A stretch of DNA of 64,000 nucleotides from Crotophaga sulcirostris. Its lineage: Eukaryota > Chordata > Aves > Cuculiformes > Crotophagidae. Location of the stretch: NCBI GenBank assembly GCA_013397455.1, contig VYZB01000014.1, forward strand, positions 2,109,832-2,173,831, written 5' to 3'. Below the pieces are notes generated by a model that made no database searches, was not told where the DNA came from, and saw only the letters and a list, made by a program, of their open reading frames with translations. Below are positions 23,769 through 37,800 of this stretch, piece after piece. The translations under genes and the position numbers were made by a program. Position 1 is the stretch's first letter; each line of letters begins with the position of its first letter.

Positions 23769-26700
23769 GTAAGTGCTTAACTATTTTTCATAATTAAGGG
23801 TGAGGTTAAATCAGGATTAAGCCTGGCAATTTTTTTTTTCAATTGATGGTACATAGATCATTACATTATAAATAATGTCAAAGAACATAACCTGTGTTTA
23901 ATCATTTTATACACTTTGTAATGCAGTTGCATAAAGATCTTGTTCCTTTTAATTTTTTTAATGCTTTCTTGAAATGCTGCATACATACAGCTTGGTTTTG
24001 AAATTACATGTATGTATAGTGTTTTTCACAGCCAGTATTGGAGTCTGTGTCTGTAGTTTCTTTTTGTGTATTTATACAGATTATTTTTATGCGGGTTCTG
24101 TTACAGTGTGAACTGCAAACTTGAGCGAAAAGTTAACCTTTCAAATTTTGTTGTAAAACCGAGTGTGCTTCTGGTGGCCAGTAAGCTTATTTATTTAGTT
24201 TTAGAAGCATCGATTTGTATTTGTTTTACTGGTCCAATGGCTTTGTATGTAAACGATGCTAGGAAGCTCTTGTGTGTTGGTTGGTGTTGGCCAGTATTTA
24301 CAGAGGACTGAAAAGATGTGAAGTGCTGCACAAGTTCAAGTGCTCAGTTACTTCGTACAAACTGAACTGGGGAGGGCGGGTAGTTCTTTTCCACTCTCTT
24401 CTCAAGACTGGAAAGGAATCTCAAACAATTTCATGACAATATTTGGATGGGAGGTTTTGGGTACTTGGCTTTCTGTTTCTTGAGTAATTCAGGAGATCTT
24501 TTCTAACCAAGTGCTAATAAAAAAGATGGATGCAGCGTCTTCTGAACTACTCCTTTCTCCCGCTGTGTGTCTGTATTTGTATGTGTTCTCTTTTTTCCTA
24601 GCCCAGTGTACCTACTGGTTGCTTCAGTGTTATAAAGGGTAGAAAATGGTGGCTATGGGTGGGGAGCTCTTCTGGTGTTGAGAACAAGGGATAACTTTTC
24701 TTGCATCCTAAATTCTCCAGCCCTTTGGCAAGAAAAACTGTACTCCCTTCTGCTGCTTCCTAGATCCCGGGAAGGGGTCTTATCCTTCTTATCCTTTCCA
24801 CTTCTTGCTCAGGGTTTCTGTGTTGTAACACCTTAGGGATTATTCGCTGACCCTTGCTGCTGGATTTCTGCAGTTATGTCATACAAGGTGTCTTGGAGAA
24901 GGATCTGATAGGTCTTGTGACATAATTCCTACTAGTTTTGTTGTTATTTTGTGAATGGCAGTAGTAATATAGCTTAAAATAATAAATAAATTTGTAGGCC
25001 TAAGCCTCCAGAGCTGTAGGGAGCCAGAAGGGCACCAGCTTTTCTTACTCTGGTTACGATAAGCCTTTGTATCACCTGAGAACAAGTCCATCCCTTGCCA
25101 GCATGATTCTTCCCCTGTCACTGGATATCAGTTTGAGATGTCCAATAAGTCCTTCTAAAATATCACATTGATTCTGACAGTTAAAAATAAATCTACTTGG
25201 GAGGACTGGGTGGTACCCAGTTCTGAGTGCTGGCATGTTGGATCTGACATCTTGAGGTCAGTAGTATGGAACTGATTCAGGTTGGTAGTGATGGAGAGCT
25301 GTGCATACCTGCAGATGCTTTGGGTTGTCTTCCTGAAAAGAGCAAAGGATCTCCCAAATGCTCTTTGAATGGTTGTCTCTACTGTAAGAACCAATGTCAT
25401 AGCTGTTGACACAACAGTGCCGTGGGCATGTTGAAGAAGCAGTTCAAGAACTGAATAGGTATGGTGTTGCTTCTTGACTGCAGGCATGGAAACATGGGGG
25501 GGCATTGAAATGCTGCTTGTACCACTGTTCAACTTGTTCTATGAAGTTAGAATAACTCTTCTATAAGTACTACTTGCCACTGAAATGTGACAGAGTGAGG
25601 AAGGAACTACAAAATAAAGGTATGGAAAATATTGTTTTAAAAAGAATAAATACTAATGTAGCATTCCCGTTCTGTTTCCCATTTCTGTAGGAGCCTGATC
25701 TCTGTATATGAAACTTTCTCTAATATAATCCTTACTTCAGTGGCAGATTCATACTTTGAGAGAATTGTGGAAGGAGGGAATGGATAGGGTGAGGTTATTA
25801 TTAGTATTTCTTAAGCCCATTCAGAACAATGGAGACACTCAACAAGGGCTGGGACACAGAGGAAACAGGCGGGGTCATTCTACTGAGAAAAACAGGCTTG
25901 GGTGGGGTGAATGGCTTTAAAGGACCTCAGTTTGCCAAACCAGTAGCCTCTGAAAGGTGAAAAGGCAGAATCTGTGATTTTTGGGTAGAGCTACTGCTTT
26001 TCTCATTTTTTACCAGCCTCTGCATTCTTGAAATCCTTACAGAGTTGTCCAAATTGTATGTGAAAGCTGATAAATAAGGCAGGTGATTGATCACCAAGCA
26101 AGGATGTCAGTTTTTTAAGACAAAGTACTTCAGAAGAAGGGAATTGCTGAAGTCCTCAAAACACACATTTCGTATAAAACAAAAAGTGCACCATCATGAT
26201 AGCAAGAAAATAAAACACTCTCTAAATTCCTTACAGTCAGTTTTCCCTGAGTTAGATCTTTTATTTGTGGCATTATTTCAGGGACTGATAAAGGAGAGAT
26301 TATGTTAAGTTCTGAAAAATTACAGTGCATCAGTGAAGCCTTACCTTTGTGATGTTTTTAGTCATTTAAAATTATTTGGAGCTGTTACCAGAGAAGAGAG
26401 TAATCTCTTAAAATATTCTACAGCCCCTGGTGGTACGTGTCACTTGTACTTGGTGTTCTGTGAAACTGGTCATGTGGGGATTTGTTTGCTGAAGTAGAAT
26501 ATGCTCTTTTAAAATGTCACTTTTATCAAAAGAAGGTTCAACAAACTATTAGCTAAACCTAATGAACTAATTAATTTCTTCCAAAGCATATTTGTGATAA
26601 AACTACTTAACTAGATAGGCTGCAGGTGCATTGCAGGACATATGCTGGCTTTTTACCCTGGACCACAAGTAGACAGAAATAATTTCAATGTAACCTTGCT

Positions 26701-26855
26701 CATCAGAATATTTGACCTTTTTAGTAAAATACTTTATGATACAAATCAGACTTTCATGTGGTAGTTCTATATTACATGGTTTTGATGAGAAGAGATCAAT
26801 TCAAAATTAAATTCCACATTTTGAAGTAATGCAAGCGTGCATTTGGAGTAGGAAT

Positions 26856-27336
26856 TCATAGAATCATAGAATGGTTGGGTTCGAAGGGACCCTAAAGCCC
26901 ATCCAGTTCCAACCCCCTTGCCATGGACAGGGACACCTCCCACCAGACCAGGCTGCTCAAGGCCCCATCCAACCTGGCCTTGAACACCTCCAGGGCTGGG
27001 GCAGTCACAGCTTCCTTGGGCAACCTGTGCCAAGACCTCACCACCCTCAGTGTGAAGAATTTCTTCCTAATGTCTAATCTAAATCTTCCCCCTTCCAATT
27101 TGAAGCCATTCCCCCCATCCTATCACTGCATGTCCCTGTGAAAAGTCCCTCCCCAGCTTTCTTGGAGCCCCTTTCAGTACTGGGAGGCTGCTCTAAGGTC
27201 TCCCTGGAGCCTTCTCTTTTCTCCATGCTGAACAACCCCAACTCTCTGTTCTCATAGCAGAGATGCTCCAGCCCTCTGATCATCTTCGCCTTCTCTGGAC
27301 CCATTCCAACAGTACCATATCCTTCTTATGTTGGGG
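26856..27336 (-). mobile_element. CR1 LINE, 3' end of about 480 bp, antisense
   Basis: This is the longest transposon copy in the window. It starts with TCATAGAATCATAGAATGG, the reverse complement of the avian CR1 3' tail, and continues through CCAACCCCCTTGCCATGGAC, the GACACCTCCCACC box and the CCTTCTCTGGACCCATTCCA box. On the minus strand 26892-27098 encodes the C-terminal remnant of the CR1 reverse-transcriptase protein, with the words [15 protein letters not shown] and SWHRLPKEAV. The element is 5'-truncated and has no complete ORF2. It carries a (CATAGAAT)2-type tail, suggesting moderate age. Confidence 0.95.
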
Positions 27337-28490
27337 ATAATTGCCATTTTAATAGTTAATTCTATACTGTTGGCATATATACTATCACAGATTTGTAAAA
27401 TTCAATGGTGTGTTTGATATGCGTAACACCACATGTAGGTTACTTTTAAAAAGTGATCTAATAGGAAGTTATCTGGAGTCTGCTTGTGGTGTTTCTTCTA
27501 GCCTGTGCAGAGCAGCTGACAGTTGGGCTGCTGGCATGGGTTTACCCTCTCGGCCCCGGGTAGCTGCAATGCTGGGGATCTGCAGGGCAGGAGCGGCCCC
27601 GCCGGCCGAGGAGGAGCTGGTTCAGTATAAGTCTTCCGTTCTTTGGGATCTCGGCTGCTTTGCTCTGGGGCTGGACAAGTGATTTCAGTCCTTTGTTGCT
27701 GGTGTTCTTGCTGTTGCTTTTTGAACAGTTACACTTTCATGGTATCAGCATCTTCCTTTGATAGCTCAAGATCAATTTAGAGGTGGAGGATGGGAGAAAG
27801 CTATAACATTCAGGTGTTCAGTCTTGTGGATGAGGCACTTGAGATCATTTATCATGGTGACCTGTTCTGAGAAAGCACAGTATTTCTTTCCAGCTGGAGT
27901 ATTTCTCTGCACTCTGGATGATCATGTGCCAGCCACTCTAACTTCCATGTCACATAGACTCTCCCTCTCTATTTAAATCAGGAATATTTCTTACTGTGTC
28001 TTTCTGTTTAAATCAGGAATGTTTCTTAAGTCCCTGCACAGTTTCCTCTCTTTATATATAAATTCTGACAATAAAAATGATTTTGCTGTCTGTCTAATTG
28101 CTAACTGTCACGTTCTTCAAGAATGCCCCCCGAGCAGACAGTGGGATGTGCCTGTATCCCTTTTGTTTCCCCTCTCTCCTTCCCACAAAAAACATGCTAG
28201 ATACGGTTCCTGTGCTGCAACAAAAGGTTGCTCTTTGAGGAAGCCGTGGCACCAGTTATTCTGGGTTGTCCATGAAACCCTAAAGGGCCGTGGTTCTCTG
28301 GCTGTATGACTGTTCCTTGGTATCTCAGCCATTTAATGGGTTTATCCATCTCCCTGTGGTTATCAGCCTCCTGCCCAAGAGGAGCTGCTTCTCTACGCCA
28401 CCTGGGCTGCTTTGTGGCTCAGGGAGAGGAGAGAGCACGGCAGAAAGAAGTAGCATCAGTGTAAAGATGTGGGGTTTCTGCCTTGTACAT

Positions 28491-28521
28491 TTTGGGTTTT
28501 TTTGGTTTTTTTTGTTTTTTT
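28491..28521 (+). repeat. T/G-rich tract
   Basis: Runs of T interrupted by GGG, GG and G form a low-complexity tract. It resembles the larger tract 1 kb downstream. Confidence 0.7.
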
Positions 28522-29516
28522 GAGTTGATTGTTTCCTCTGTGCTGTGGTTTCTGTAAATACAAAGTGGGGTTAAACTCTCAGCAATATTAATGAAGGCTA
28601 CCTGTAAAACTTAAACTGAGAGTGCCTGTGAGTCATGTAGTGATTGTGAAAACCATTAATACTGTGCAGATTGGAAAGAGATGATGACAGTGTGCTGGGC
28701 TGCTGAGTCACTACAAAGCAATGTCTCAGGGTTTGATTAACTGCCATGGGTTTGGCCTGTAGTGGCAAAGGTGAGAAGTGCAGGATTCAGAAATGTGATA
28801 ATAATATGGATTTACACACCTTTAGCGGTTCCTAGGAGGTTGTGAGGCTGGAATAGAGAAGGTCATCCCACCACTTTATGCTCAGCCTGGAGAGATTTGG
28901 AGGGCGGATCCTGGCAGTAGAGAGAGGGAAGTTCACTTGTGTTAGTTGCTTGGGTCCATCCTGCAAGTCAGTGTAAGGTCTCTCGGAGCCTCCCTCATCT
29001 GATTGTGTGACCTTAGGCCTCCCTCAGGCAGTCCTTACCCACCTTAGTGAGGGAGGGTTTGCCACTTTGCCTAGTCATGAAGGGGTTTTGGTGTTAAGGG
29101 CTTGGATTCAGAGAGAACAAGTGGTATTTGTTGTGATTTTAATTGGGATAAATGATCTGTTAACTATCCCTGCTAATATGCGATTGTATTTTAGATGGTT
29201 TATCACATGTAATGCTGCAGGGACTGTAATACCTTAATTATGGATTTGTTTTCTTCTGATAATTTTTTCCAACCCTCTTTGTGTTACCTCCAATTTGGCA
29301 TTTGTTCTGAAAGATCTAATATTGGTATTGAGTATTTTTAAGTTTTATTTTTCGAGATTCTGCAAATGTTGCTTGTTTTGAATAGAACAGAGAGTGTTTA
29401 GCATGGGTTACAAAGTCAAAGTGTCTATGCAAGGCAGCAGTTGAAGCAGAGAGGAAAATAAATGGAAGTACTGAACCATGTTCCAAAGCCATTGGACCTG
29501 AGGATTCTGGGAGGGT

Positions 29517-29610
29517 GCTGTTTGGTGGGGCTTTTTGTTTTCATTTGGGTTGAGTTTTTGGTGTGTGTTTTGGGGTTTTTTTGTTTTTGTTTTTGGTTTT
29601 TTTTTTTCCT
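29517..29610 (+). repeat. T/G-rich low-complexity tract
   Basis: About 95 bases are made mostly of T and G (TTTGGTGGGG, GGTGTGTGTTTTGGGG, then long T runs split by G). Its complement is A/C-rich and keeps a spurious lysine-rich frame open. Nothing indicates a gene. Confidence 0.8.
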
Positions 29611-32600
29611 CATAGCATATTGCCTGAGATGGTCTGGCTGTGGAAGGATAAGCCTTCATTATGGCTTGCATTCTTTTAGCAGCAAGCAATTTGTGTCAGT
29701 AATTAAGTGTTCACTGTTCTCTAACGTCTTTTTAAAGTAGTATGAAAATGTTTTATATAAATCATAGGAATTTTCTTGGGTATCGGTGTCATCTTCTGTT
29801 GTAGTCTAATAACCAAAATAAAACTTGACTATTACGTGGTGTCACAGATGTGCTGGAGTGATCTGCCAAGTGTGTTGCCAAACGTGCACAGGTGGCATTT
29901 GGCTTATTATAGCTCAAGTTAATGTATATGATTTAACAAATTATCATTGGCAGCTGCAGCAGCTTCTGCTTAAACACACACTCATCTCACAGTCGTTCAC
30001 ACAGCCCAGATTCCAGCAATTGGATCTCAGTCTCTGGGTCCAGCAACAACTAGTTTCGTTTCTTCTTGGCAGAGAGCTAAGGAATTCTGTAGCTGTTGCA
30101 AGAATTATCTTGGCATATTCCCAGAAGGGAATGGGCTCAGAGGTCAGCACAGGATTCATTTCAGAAAAAAAAAACCTCAACCATTTCAGCTGATTATTTA
30201 GTTATTTTTCAATAACACATCACTAAATAAGAAAGTATTGTCACCTGGAAAGAAACCCTGTAAATGAATTTTTGGCTTTGAAATGTGTACCCCAAAGCCA
30301 TTAGATGAATACCAAATGTGCTAGTTGGGATTTAAGGTCACAGACAAGTTCTGCCATGCAGGTTTTAAGGAACGATGAAGGTGGGTGCTGTGGTTAACTG
30401 TAACATCACAAATGGCTCACATGCAGAAGGGTGTTTTTGTAAGAGTGATGGTTGTAGCCTTTGTTTATTACATGAAAACGCAGAGTCTGTTTGAGGAAAC
30501 TAATGGCAGTTTTCTAGTAAAACTTGCTCCTTTTTTGTGATTACATGCATTTGTCAAGCTCTGGTTGAAGACAAAGCAATTTTAAATATTGGCTAACAAG
30601 AGAATGTTTTGTTCAACTTCAGATTTTAAAAAGAAATTCATTGTTTACCACTTACCATGTAACTCATATTACTCTGCCTGCAGCACCATGTGCTCAAGTA
30701 CTGCAAACTGAAAATGCTTTGGTGTGCTATGGTGTGCTTTTGGCTTTTCTTACCGTTGGTTAGCACAGATGGAATTTCAGGCTGTTCTGCCATAGCAGAA
30801 GGCCTACATGCAGGAATCCTTGGTTTTTATCACTGACTGGAGATAGACAATATTTTTTTTCTACTTTTACTAAAATATTGACATGTTCTGAAACAAGGCT
30901 AATGTACAGAATTACACAAGGGTTCTATGAAAACCCTCTTCTCTCCTTGCTAGATATTTGAAGACTGGGTCCAACTGCTCCCTTTTTGGGATAAACAGGG
31001 ACCGGGAAATAACAAGTGGAAGGAAATAAAACAGTTCCATGTTTTGTGGGAAAAGAGGAAGCAGTGCCATGTTCGCTGTCACTTACAGCAATAGTTATTC
31101 AGCAAGAGGAAGAAAATTAGTGTATTGATCAACAGATTTGAGTAAGATCTATAGAGAACAAACAGTTGTGAAAAAAAAGTAGCTTTTGAGTGTATTTGAC
31201 TATAGCTTCACTTTGGAAGAAGTCAGCTGGAATAGTGCTATCAGGTCTGCAATGTAAAATGATTGACAATGGGTGAGTTAACCTAAAAGTCAGTGTTGGG
31301 TGTTGTCATTTAAAATCAGTTTTGTGTGGTAAAACGGCATGTGGAGCAGGACACAGTGCTCCTCATCTTTGGAAGGCTTCCTTCGCAGCAAAAAGGGCCC
31401 TTTCTAAGGGCTGAGCTGCTCCTTCAGGCTGGAGCCTGGCCAGCGGAGGTGGCACGCAGTGCGCGGGCTGGCCATGAGCACGCAGGGCTTGGCACACAGC
31501 CCCAAGTGGAGCGAGCGCAGAAGAGTGAAGTTGCAACCTGTTTAGGAGCTGTGGAGGTGGAAGAAGCCTGAATTGGGATTAAAAAGGGCAGGATTTTTGC
31601 TGGTGTGGGGGAGATCTGGGAATGTATGAGAGCCATAGAGATGTGAACTTGGTGTTGGAGGGTGGAGTTAAAGTAATTTAATTTCAGTTTTTAATTTCTA
31701 ACTGCGCGGAAATCAATTATTTATAAGGGCTTCTTCCTTTATTTTGGGCAGAAGTATGTGTTCTCACGAGCTGTATAGATAATTCCAAGAACTGCAAACC
31801 TCAGATGAACACCACAACTCTTTGATTCCAGGGAGAAGCGTTCTGGGAAGCTTGTAAAACAATGCTGAGTATTGAACTGCCTTGAAGAAAATAGTTTGGG
31901 TTGGTTCTTGCTTCTTTTTTTTTTTTTTCATAGAAGCGCATAGTTTCAAGCTGCACAGATTGTACCCTCTCATCCCAGCAGCCGATTCTCAAACAACTGC
32001 TGCATTTGGAAGGGAGACGATGTGCCCATCACCTCTTTTTCTCTGCAAGCACAGCTAGGAGGGATAGATAGGAAATCTCATCAGTAGCCATGAATTACGT
32101 TTCATTTTTTGCTTACTCCCAGCACAGAGTTGGGCAACACCTGGCTGGGGAAGCAGTGCCCAAGCGTGCGGGTAGGAGGGTGCAGCACTGGCAGGGCTGG
32201 GGAGGGACAACCAGAATAGAGCTGAGTGGTGCGTGGGCTGGGTGTGTGTGTGTCCAGGGAGGGGAAGGAGAAGACACGAGGAATAGCTGAAAAGGGAAAT
32301 GTGGAACAAAGAGCTCAAGTAAAATGCACATTAAAAGAAATAGATTAAGACAATAGAGAGGAAGCGCAATAAGGAAGGTAGAAAATGACCTTGCAGGAGG
32401 GAGGATGAAGTGGACGTGATGCTGGTTTTATTACTTTTCTTGGTGTTGAGGGAGAAAAGTGGAGGAATGGAGAAGAGGGTTAACAGCGCAGAACAAACAG
32501 AAGCTTTTTTGCTAGTTTTTCCTCAATGATTTGGCAGCAATGCTGTTGATGTGCTTTGTGCAGCATCAGGGTGTTCTGGGATTTTGCACCTTTTGGGGCT

Positions 32601-34854
32601 GGACAGGGGGAACAACAATGTGTCCTGCTCGGGACACCTCTCCTGAATTATCAGCCAGTGGCCATCAAGAGAAGAGATGGATACCTGCCTACTTGTGCAC
32701 TGATAAATAGGTCCTCATGTTTGTTTTCTTAAACATCCCTTTTGCTGTTTCTTGCTAGACGTCTTAAGTTTATTTTAAAATAATCTCATTTTCTGTGCTC
32801 TAAATAATATTTTTGGAGAGTAGGAGGTGCATGGGGCGTACGTATAGCTTTCATACCACTTTTACAGTAAGGGCAATGCTAACTAGACAGAAGAAAGTTG
32901 AAGCTCCTTCAAAGCAGTGTTCTGCAGGACCATCTTCACCTGCTGCCTCAGGAAAAGCAGGCAATGTCTGAAATCTGTGTTCACCCCTACAGCAATTGGA
33001 CACCACATGGTAACCAGGCCTGTGCACCAGTGTCTGCTTTGGGAAATGCTTGGGACAGTTGTATTCTAATCAAATTAAAAGGAATCAATAACACTTTGGT
33101 TTTAGGCACAGGTACAAAGCATATAGGCTACTTACTTTACCTAGACATTATGTGAAGTAATTTTCACCTTTTATTTATTTACTCATTTTTAGTCACTAGT
33201 TTGCTGGGGAAACTATCCAGGTATTGACATGATACTATTTTGTTTTTCCAGGCAATATCATACATTTAAAATCTAACATTTGCTACACAGAAGTCTAGAA
33301 ACTGTGGTTTTAAGGTATTACCAGAAGAGGGAGTATATAACACTTTGTATACAATGAAACCTGTAAGTTTATTGATGAATAGCAATTAATAGCCACATAA
33401 TTAAAATAAGTTTAAAAAAAAATGCAGGCTGAAATTTGCTCTCAGAAGAGCACAATTAATCCCAGCTTTCTGAGCTTCTCATTAGGTTTTGTTCCATTTA
33501 AAACTAAATAATTATAGTCAATGTAAATGACCTTGAAGTCCATTCAGATTCCCGTATGTTGTGTTGTGTCTACCTGTAACAGAGATTCAAGCAGCTTTTC
33601 AATAGTAGTCTTGAATTAGCTCTTGCAGCACACAGCTCTATAAGATCTCCATAACAATGTGAATCTTGAAAACAATTACAAAGATCTTTTCAAGTAGCAA
33701 ACAGGTAAATAAGATACAAAATTTTACATAAGTCTGATATTCTTATTGACTCAATAGGCCATAGTTAGCTATCTTGGGCAGTAACAGCCAAAATACTACC
33801 AAACTCTATCGTCTGCTACTCATGAAACAAAACCATAATATAGTGCTTGTATAGAAAAAACAATGTTTTTACTCTCTAATTTATGTCAGTGTTCTCCAGT
33901 TGTTGTGCAGCAGGGCAAGAGATTAGTCCTTTGAACAACAACAAAATGTTGTAGGAGAAAAAGCCATCAGCGTGTCTAAAGTGTAAACTCCTAATAAACT
34001 TTGTCTTCTGCTGCCTCATATGACTTCTGCAATATTGGAGAGCACTGCTGGCCACAAGGATTGCAATTACATTTTAACTTGTTTGTCTGGGTTGTGTTAG
34101 AGAAAGAGCAGCCATTGGAAAGAGATTCTTGTCCGCTTTTCTGTTCCCCAAATAATGAGTTGCCCATGTTGGTATGAGATTCGCACTCTTTACACTGGTT
34201 TGTGAGGGATTCAATTAGGCCGGGCTCCTGGAGAGTTGAAGCAGTTCCTGTACAACAGAGTTTTTCCTTGTTGATTGGCAGGATTGTCAGGAAATCTTTA
34301 ACTCACAGTTCTATACAGAGTAGCTTTTCAAAAGGAAGCCTTCTCTTCTAACCAGGTCACCTTCGTACATTTTTACCCCATGAGATTTTCTCCCTCCGCC
34401 AGGCAGAAGTTATATTGTGCCATGTCCTCTCCGTGTGACCCTGTGGGTTGCGAAGAACCTGTTTGTCATGTCTGGAGGTGGGAAAAGCCCTAGTTTCTGC
34501 AGAGCGCTGCAGCTGGTTCTGTGGGTTAGGTGGAAAGTGTACCCCTTATAGTGTGCCCTTCCACCTTTAAGCCCGAAACTTGCAGGCGTTTGTGGGTTAT
34601 TTGTGGGGCTGGATTTGAGACAATGAGAACTTGTGTGTGATATACTTTGGTAATTTTAAGAGTTGTTCATTATTGTCCATAGATACATGGAATTCATGTC
34701 TCCTCTCTTTACTACAAAAAAATTGCTTGTCTCCTTTGTTACTATGTGGCTGCAGTTATCATTTGAGTTTGTAGGCTAAGGATTTTGATGTTCTGCTTTA
34801 TTAGTGTGGATTCAGTGAAGTAATTGTTCATTTCTTTCACTTTTCTAGGTCATA

Positions 34855-34898
34855 ATGAGAAGCCTTACAGTACTCTGTAAGGCTCTGGCCCTTCTCAT
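34855..34898 (+). other. Strong stem-loop in intron
   Basis: AGCCTTACAG (34861-34870) and CTGTAAGGCT (34875-34884) form a perfect 10-bp stem with a TACT loop. Flanking ATGAGAAG (34855-34862) and CTTCTCAT (34891-34898) are also complementary, giving a longer interrupted stem with a small one-sided bulge and a two-base overlap between inner and outer arms. It could be a small structured RNA or the remains of an inverted-repeat element; its role is unknown. Confidence 0.75.
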
Positions 34899-37800
34899 CT
34901 TTGGCTTGGGACTAGCTAGCACTCATTTTCTTCAGTTTCATTTTGGCTTGCAGCCTCTGACAAGCCACATGTAACCATGTATACGCCTGGAAGCATGCCA
35001 TCTTGGCCCTCTCCTGGCCTCTAAGGTCAAAGGAAAGGTTTTAAAACGACCACAGTTCAGTTCCCACCCCATCATAGTGCCATGTACTCTTTGACCAAAG
35101 GTCATCATGTGAGTCACAAAGCTATGCACCAGCTAGTTTCTAAAAATACCCAGGAGTGCTTTGATAGCCACAGAAATGGTATAAACTTATATATGTGCAT
35201 CGTGTTGTAAGGCTTGATGCTCACATCTCGCTTGTCATGACTGAGAACGACAGCTAATGTCACTAGTGTCACTTTCTTTGGTAGTGACCAGTTCCTTTAT
35301 CTGACCAGCATGCTTTACGTAGGATCGATCTGTGTTCAGAATGAGGATGGGTACTGACCTTTACGACTGCACCCGTCACCTCCTTCGGTGGTCACAAGAA
35401 TGTGCCGGGGGAGGCTGGAGGCTTGGCAGCAACATAGGATGTGCAGAAAGCCCTGCAGAGCTCCTGGGCTGCTTGCTGTCTCCTCTGCTCTGTCCTATTT
35501 GTCCAGGTTGCGGTGGTCCACGATAGCTGTGTCTGTATGCTTAAAATCTAAAGTACTAAATGTCCTTTTCTGGGTTGTATCCCTAAAAATGGTATAAGTC
35601 TATACAGAATGCAGTTTCAGCCTTCCCTGTCTATGTGCATGTACTATATGGGTAGCAGTTCTGCTTTGTATTTCTGGTATAAACAAACACATTGTGTAAG
35701 TGGAGTTTATTCTAAGCCATAAAATGCTGTCACTTGATTGTGCACCAACAAGCCTGTCAAGTTGTTCCTCTATACTCAATCATCCATTTTTTCTTGGACT
35801 CACTCCACTTTTCTGAAACCCAAGGAACTTCGAAGCATGCCCACTTGAAAAAGAAAACACCAAAACCAGAAATCTTGCTGATATATTTGTGTTTCCTGTA
35901 GGATGTAAGATACTCTCTAAAGTAAATACAAGTCAGAAGTACTACTTTTCTGATTATGTTGTTGCTGCCTTCACTAAACCAGGTTTTGTGGTGTCAGGCA
36001 GTGGGTGGCAGGGTTCTTGCTATGCACCCTATGGCAGCAGAGTCAATTCTCCAAGTAGCCATGCTGGATCTCTCAATTGATCAACTTGAAGTTTGGTGCT
36101 GGCCCAAGGCCCATCATTCTCTTCCTTCCAGGAAGAGTAATTATAGTAGCCAGTAACCAAACAATCTCTTTAGAGCAAAATATTTACAACAGCATCAGTT
36201 TAGACAGTATTTGATGTAAACACTAGCAGGCTGCAGTGTAAGCAAGCCCAGTTTGTGCAGTGTTGACATCGATCGGATGAAATTCCTTGGAAGGCTCAGT
36301 TTTATATGTACCCCTCAAAACTTCTAGGAACTGGCACACTAATCATTACTGCAGCTCACACGCAGTTCTCTGTCATCCCCAGTTACTCAGGCCTCCAGCC
36401 CGTTCCCTGGGATCAAGTCACACTTTAATCCTTGCTGTGTTAATTGCAAGCTTTGGCACAAGAAGGCCTGTGGTCTGTGAGACTGTCGGGTGTTTCAGTG
36501 GATGGTTTTGCTCTTTGTTACAGAGGGAGCAGATGGTGCAAAGGCCTGAACTGAGCAGTCGGGATTGGGGGAGAGGGCAGGGACACTTTTTGCCGTGGCA
36601 GCGTTAGCTCACACCGGCCAGCTTGGAGCGATTGTGAAATTGATGCCTGAGATTGCTGAATTTTGAGAAAGGATAAATGAGTTGTTTTACGTGTGGCAGA
36701 GATAATGAAGCCTGAGCAGCTGTGGCTGTGCCGTGTGTTTTGCCATCGCTTGCCTTCCCGTTGCAACACCTCCTGCTCCGTGCACATACATGGCATCAGG
36801 TTTCAGGTCATGTTTTGCCTTTTTATTATTTTTTTTTTTTGCCTGCCAGTTTAATAAGCTGTACACGTGCTGCAGCAAGGCTGGAGGGTGCACGTGATAA
36901 CCGGGCAGTGAAGATCTTCCTACCTTCCTTCTGTAACAGCACTGAAAGGTTCTGCCTTTGCTGTCTGAATGTTGATTTCAATGCTAATGGTAACCCCCCG
37001 TATCTGCAGGGCCTCTGTTGGCAGAGGAGACAGGAGTGCACATCATCTCAAATCCAGGGGACTGATGGAGGTGAAAAGGAAGCTCCCATCACTAACTCTC
37101 TCCTTACCCATTTACTTAACATTAACATAGCATTTCCAAATACAGAGCAATAAAATTTGGACAAGTGGAAGGAAACACAGTAGAGCTGCATTTATCTCAC
37201 TTCACAAAACCAGGCAAGAAATTATAATGTAAATAAAAGATTAAAAACTCTCTAGTCAATCTTAAAAACAATTTTCTTGACAGTGCAAGATGAGTAGAAT
37301 ATTTGAGATTGTAGAAATTTTTTTTCTTTCCTTAACATTCTGCAGTACTCATTGGTACTAGGGAGCTCCTGTATGTGTGTGCATCGTGATAGCATCACAT
37401 ATGATGCAAATATTGTTTGATGTTACATGTGTTCACTGAGGGAATGAAGAAAGGAGGAGTTTGATGCTGTTTATGTTATCTTGAGTAGCAGGAAGCAAAC
37501 TTTCTTCCATTGCAGTTGTTTCAACACAGCTGAAGTTGTCCTTCGTGGATGATCTTGCAACAGCAAAGACGTGGAAGTTAGGTTCTCTGCAGTGGTGCCT
37601 ACTGAACCACTTCTCTCCCTTCTGCCCTGCCTGTGCTGTCCTGTGGGCAGGAGCCTCGTCCCTCACCAGACGGGTTCCCAGGGAGCGAGCAGTGTGTCAG
37701 ATGTGTGTCCCTTCGTGTATGTATCCGCAAAGCATTATCACAGCTTACAAGGCTAATATTAGGTCCTTGAACTCAGGTATTAACTGATGGTAGAAGTGTT

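Noticed and set aside
26767..27304. Several frames of 66-90 codons on both strands
   Set aside because: They belong to a truncated CR1 copy. Only the minus-strand piece is a real remnant of the CR1 protein, and it is incomplete.
36722..37153. A 143-codon plus-strand frame
   Set aside because: Its start lies in mixed-composition intron and the frame crosses a T run. It shows no domain, splice context or family resemblance.
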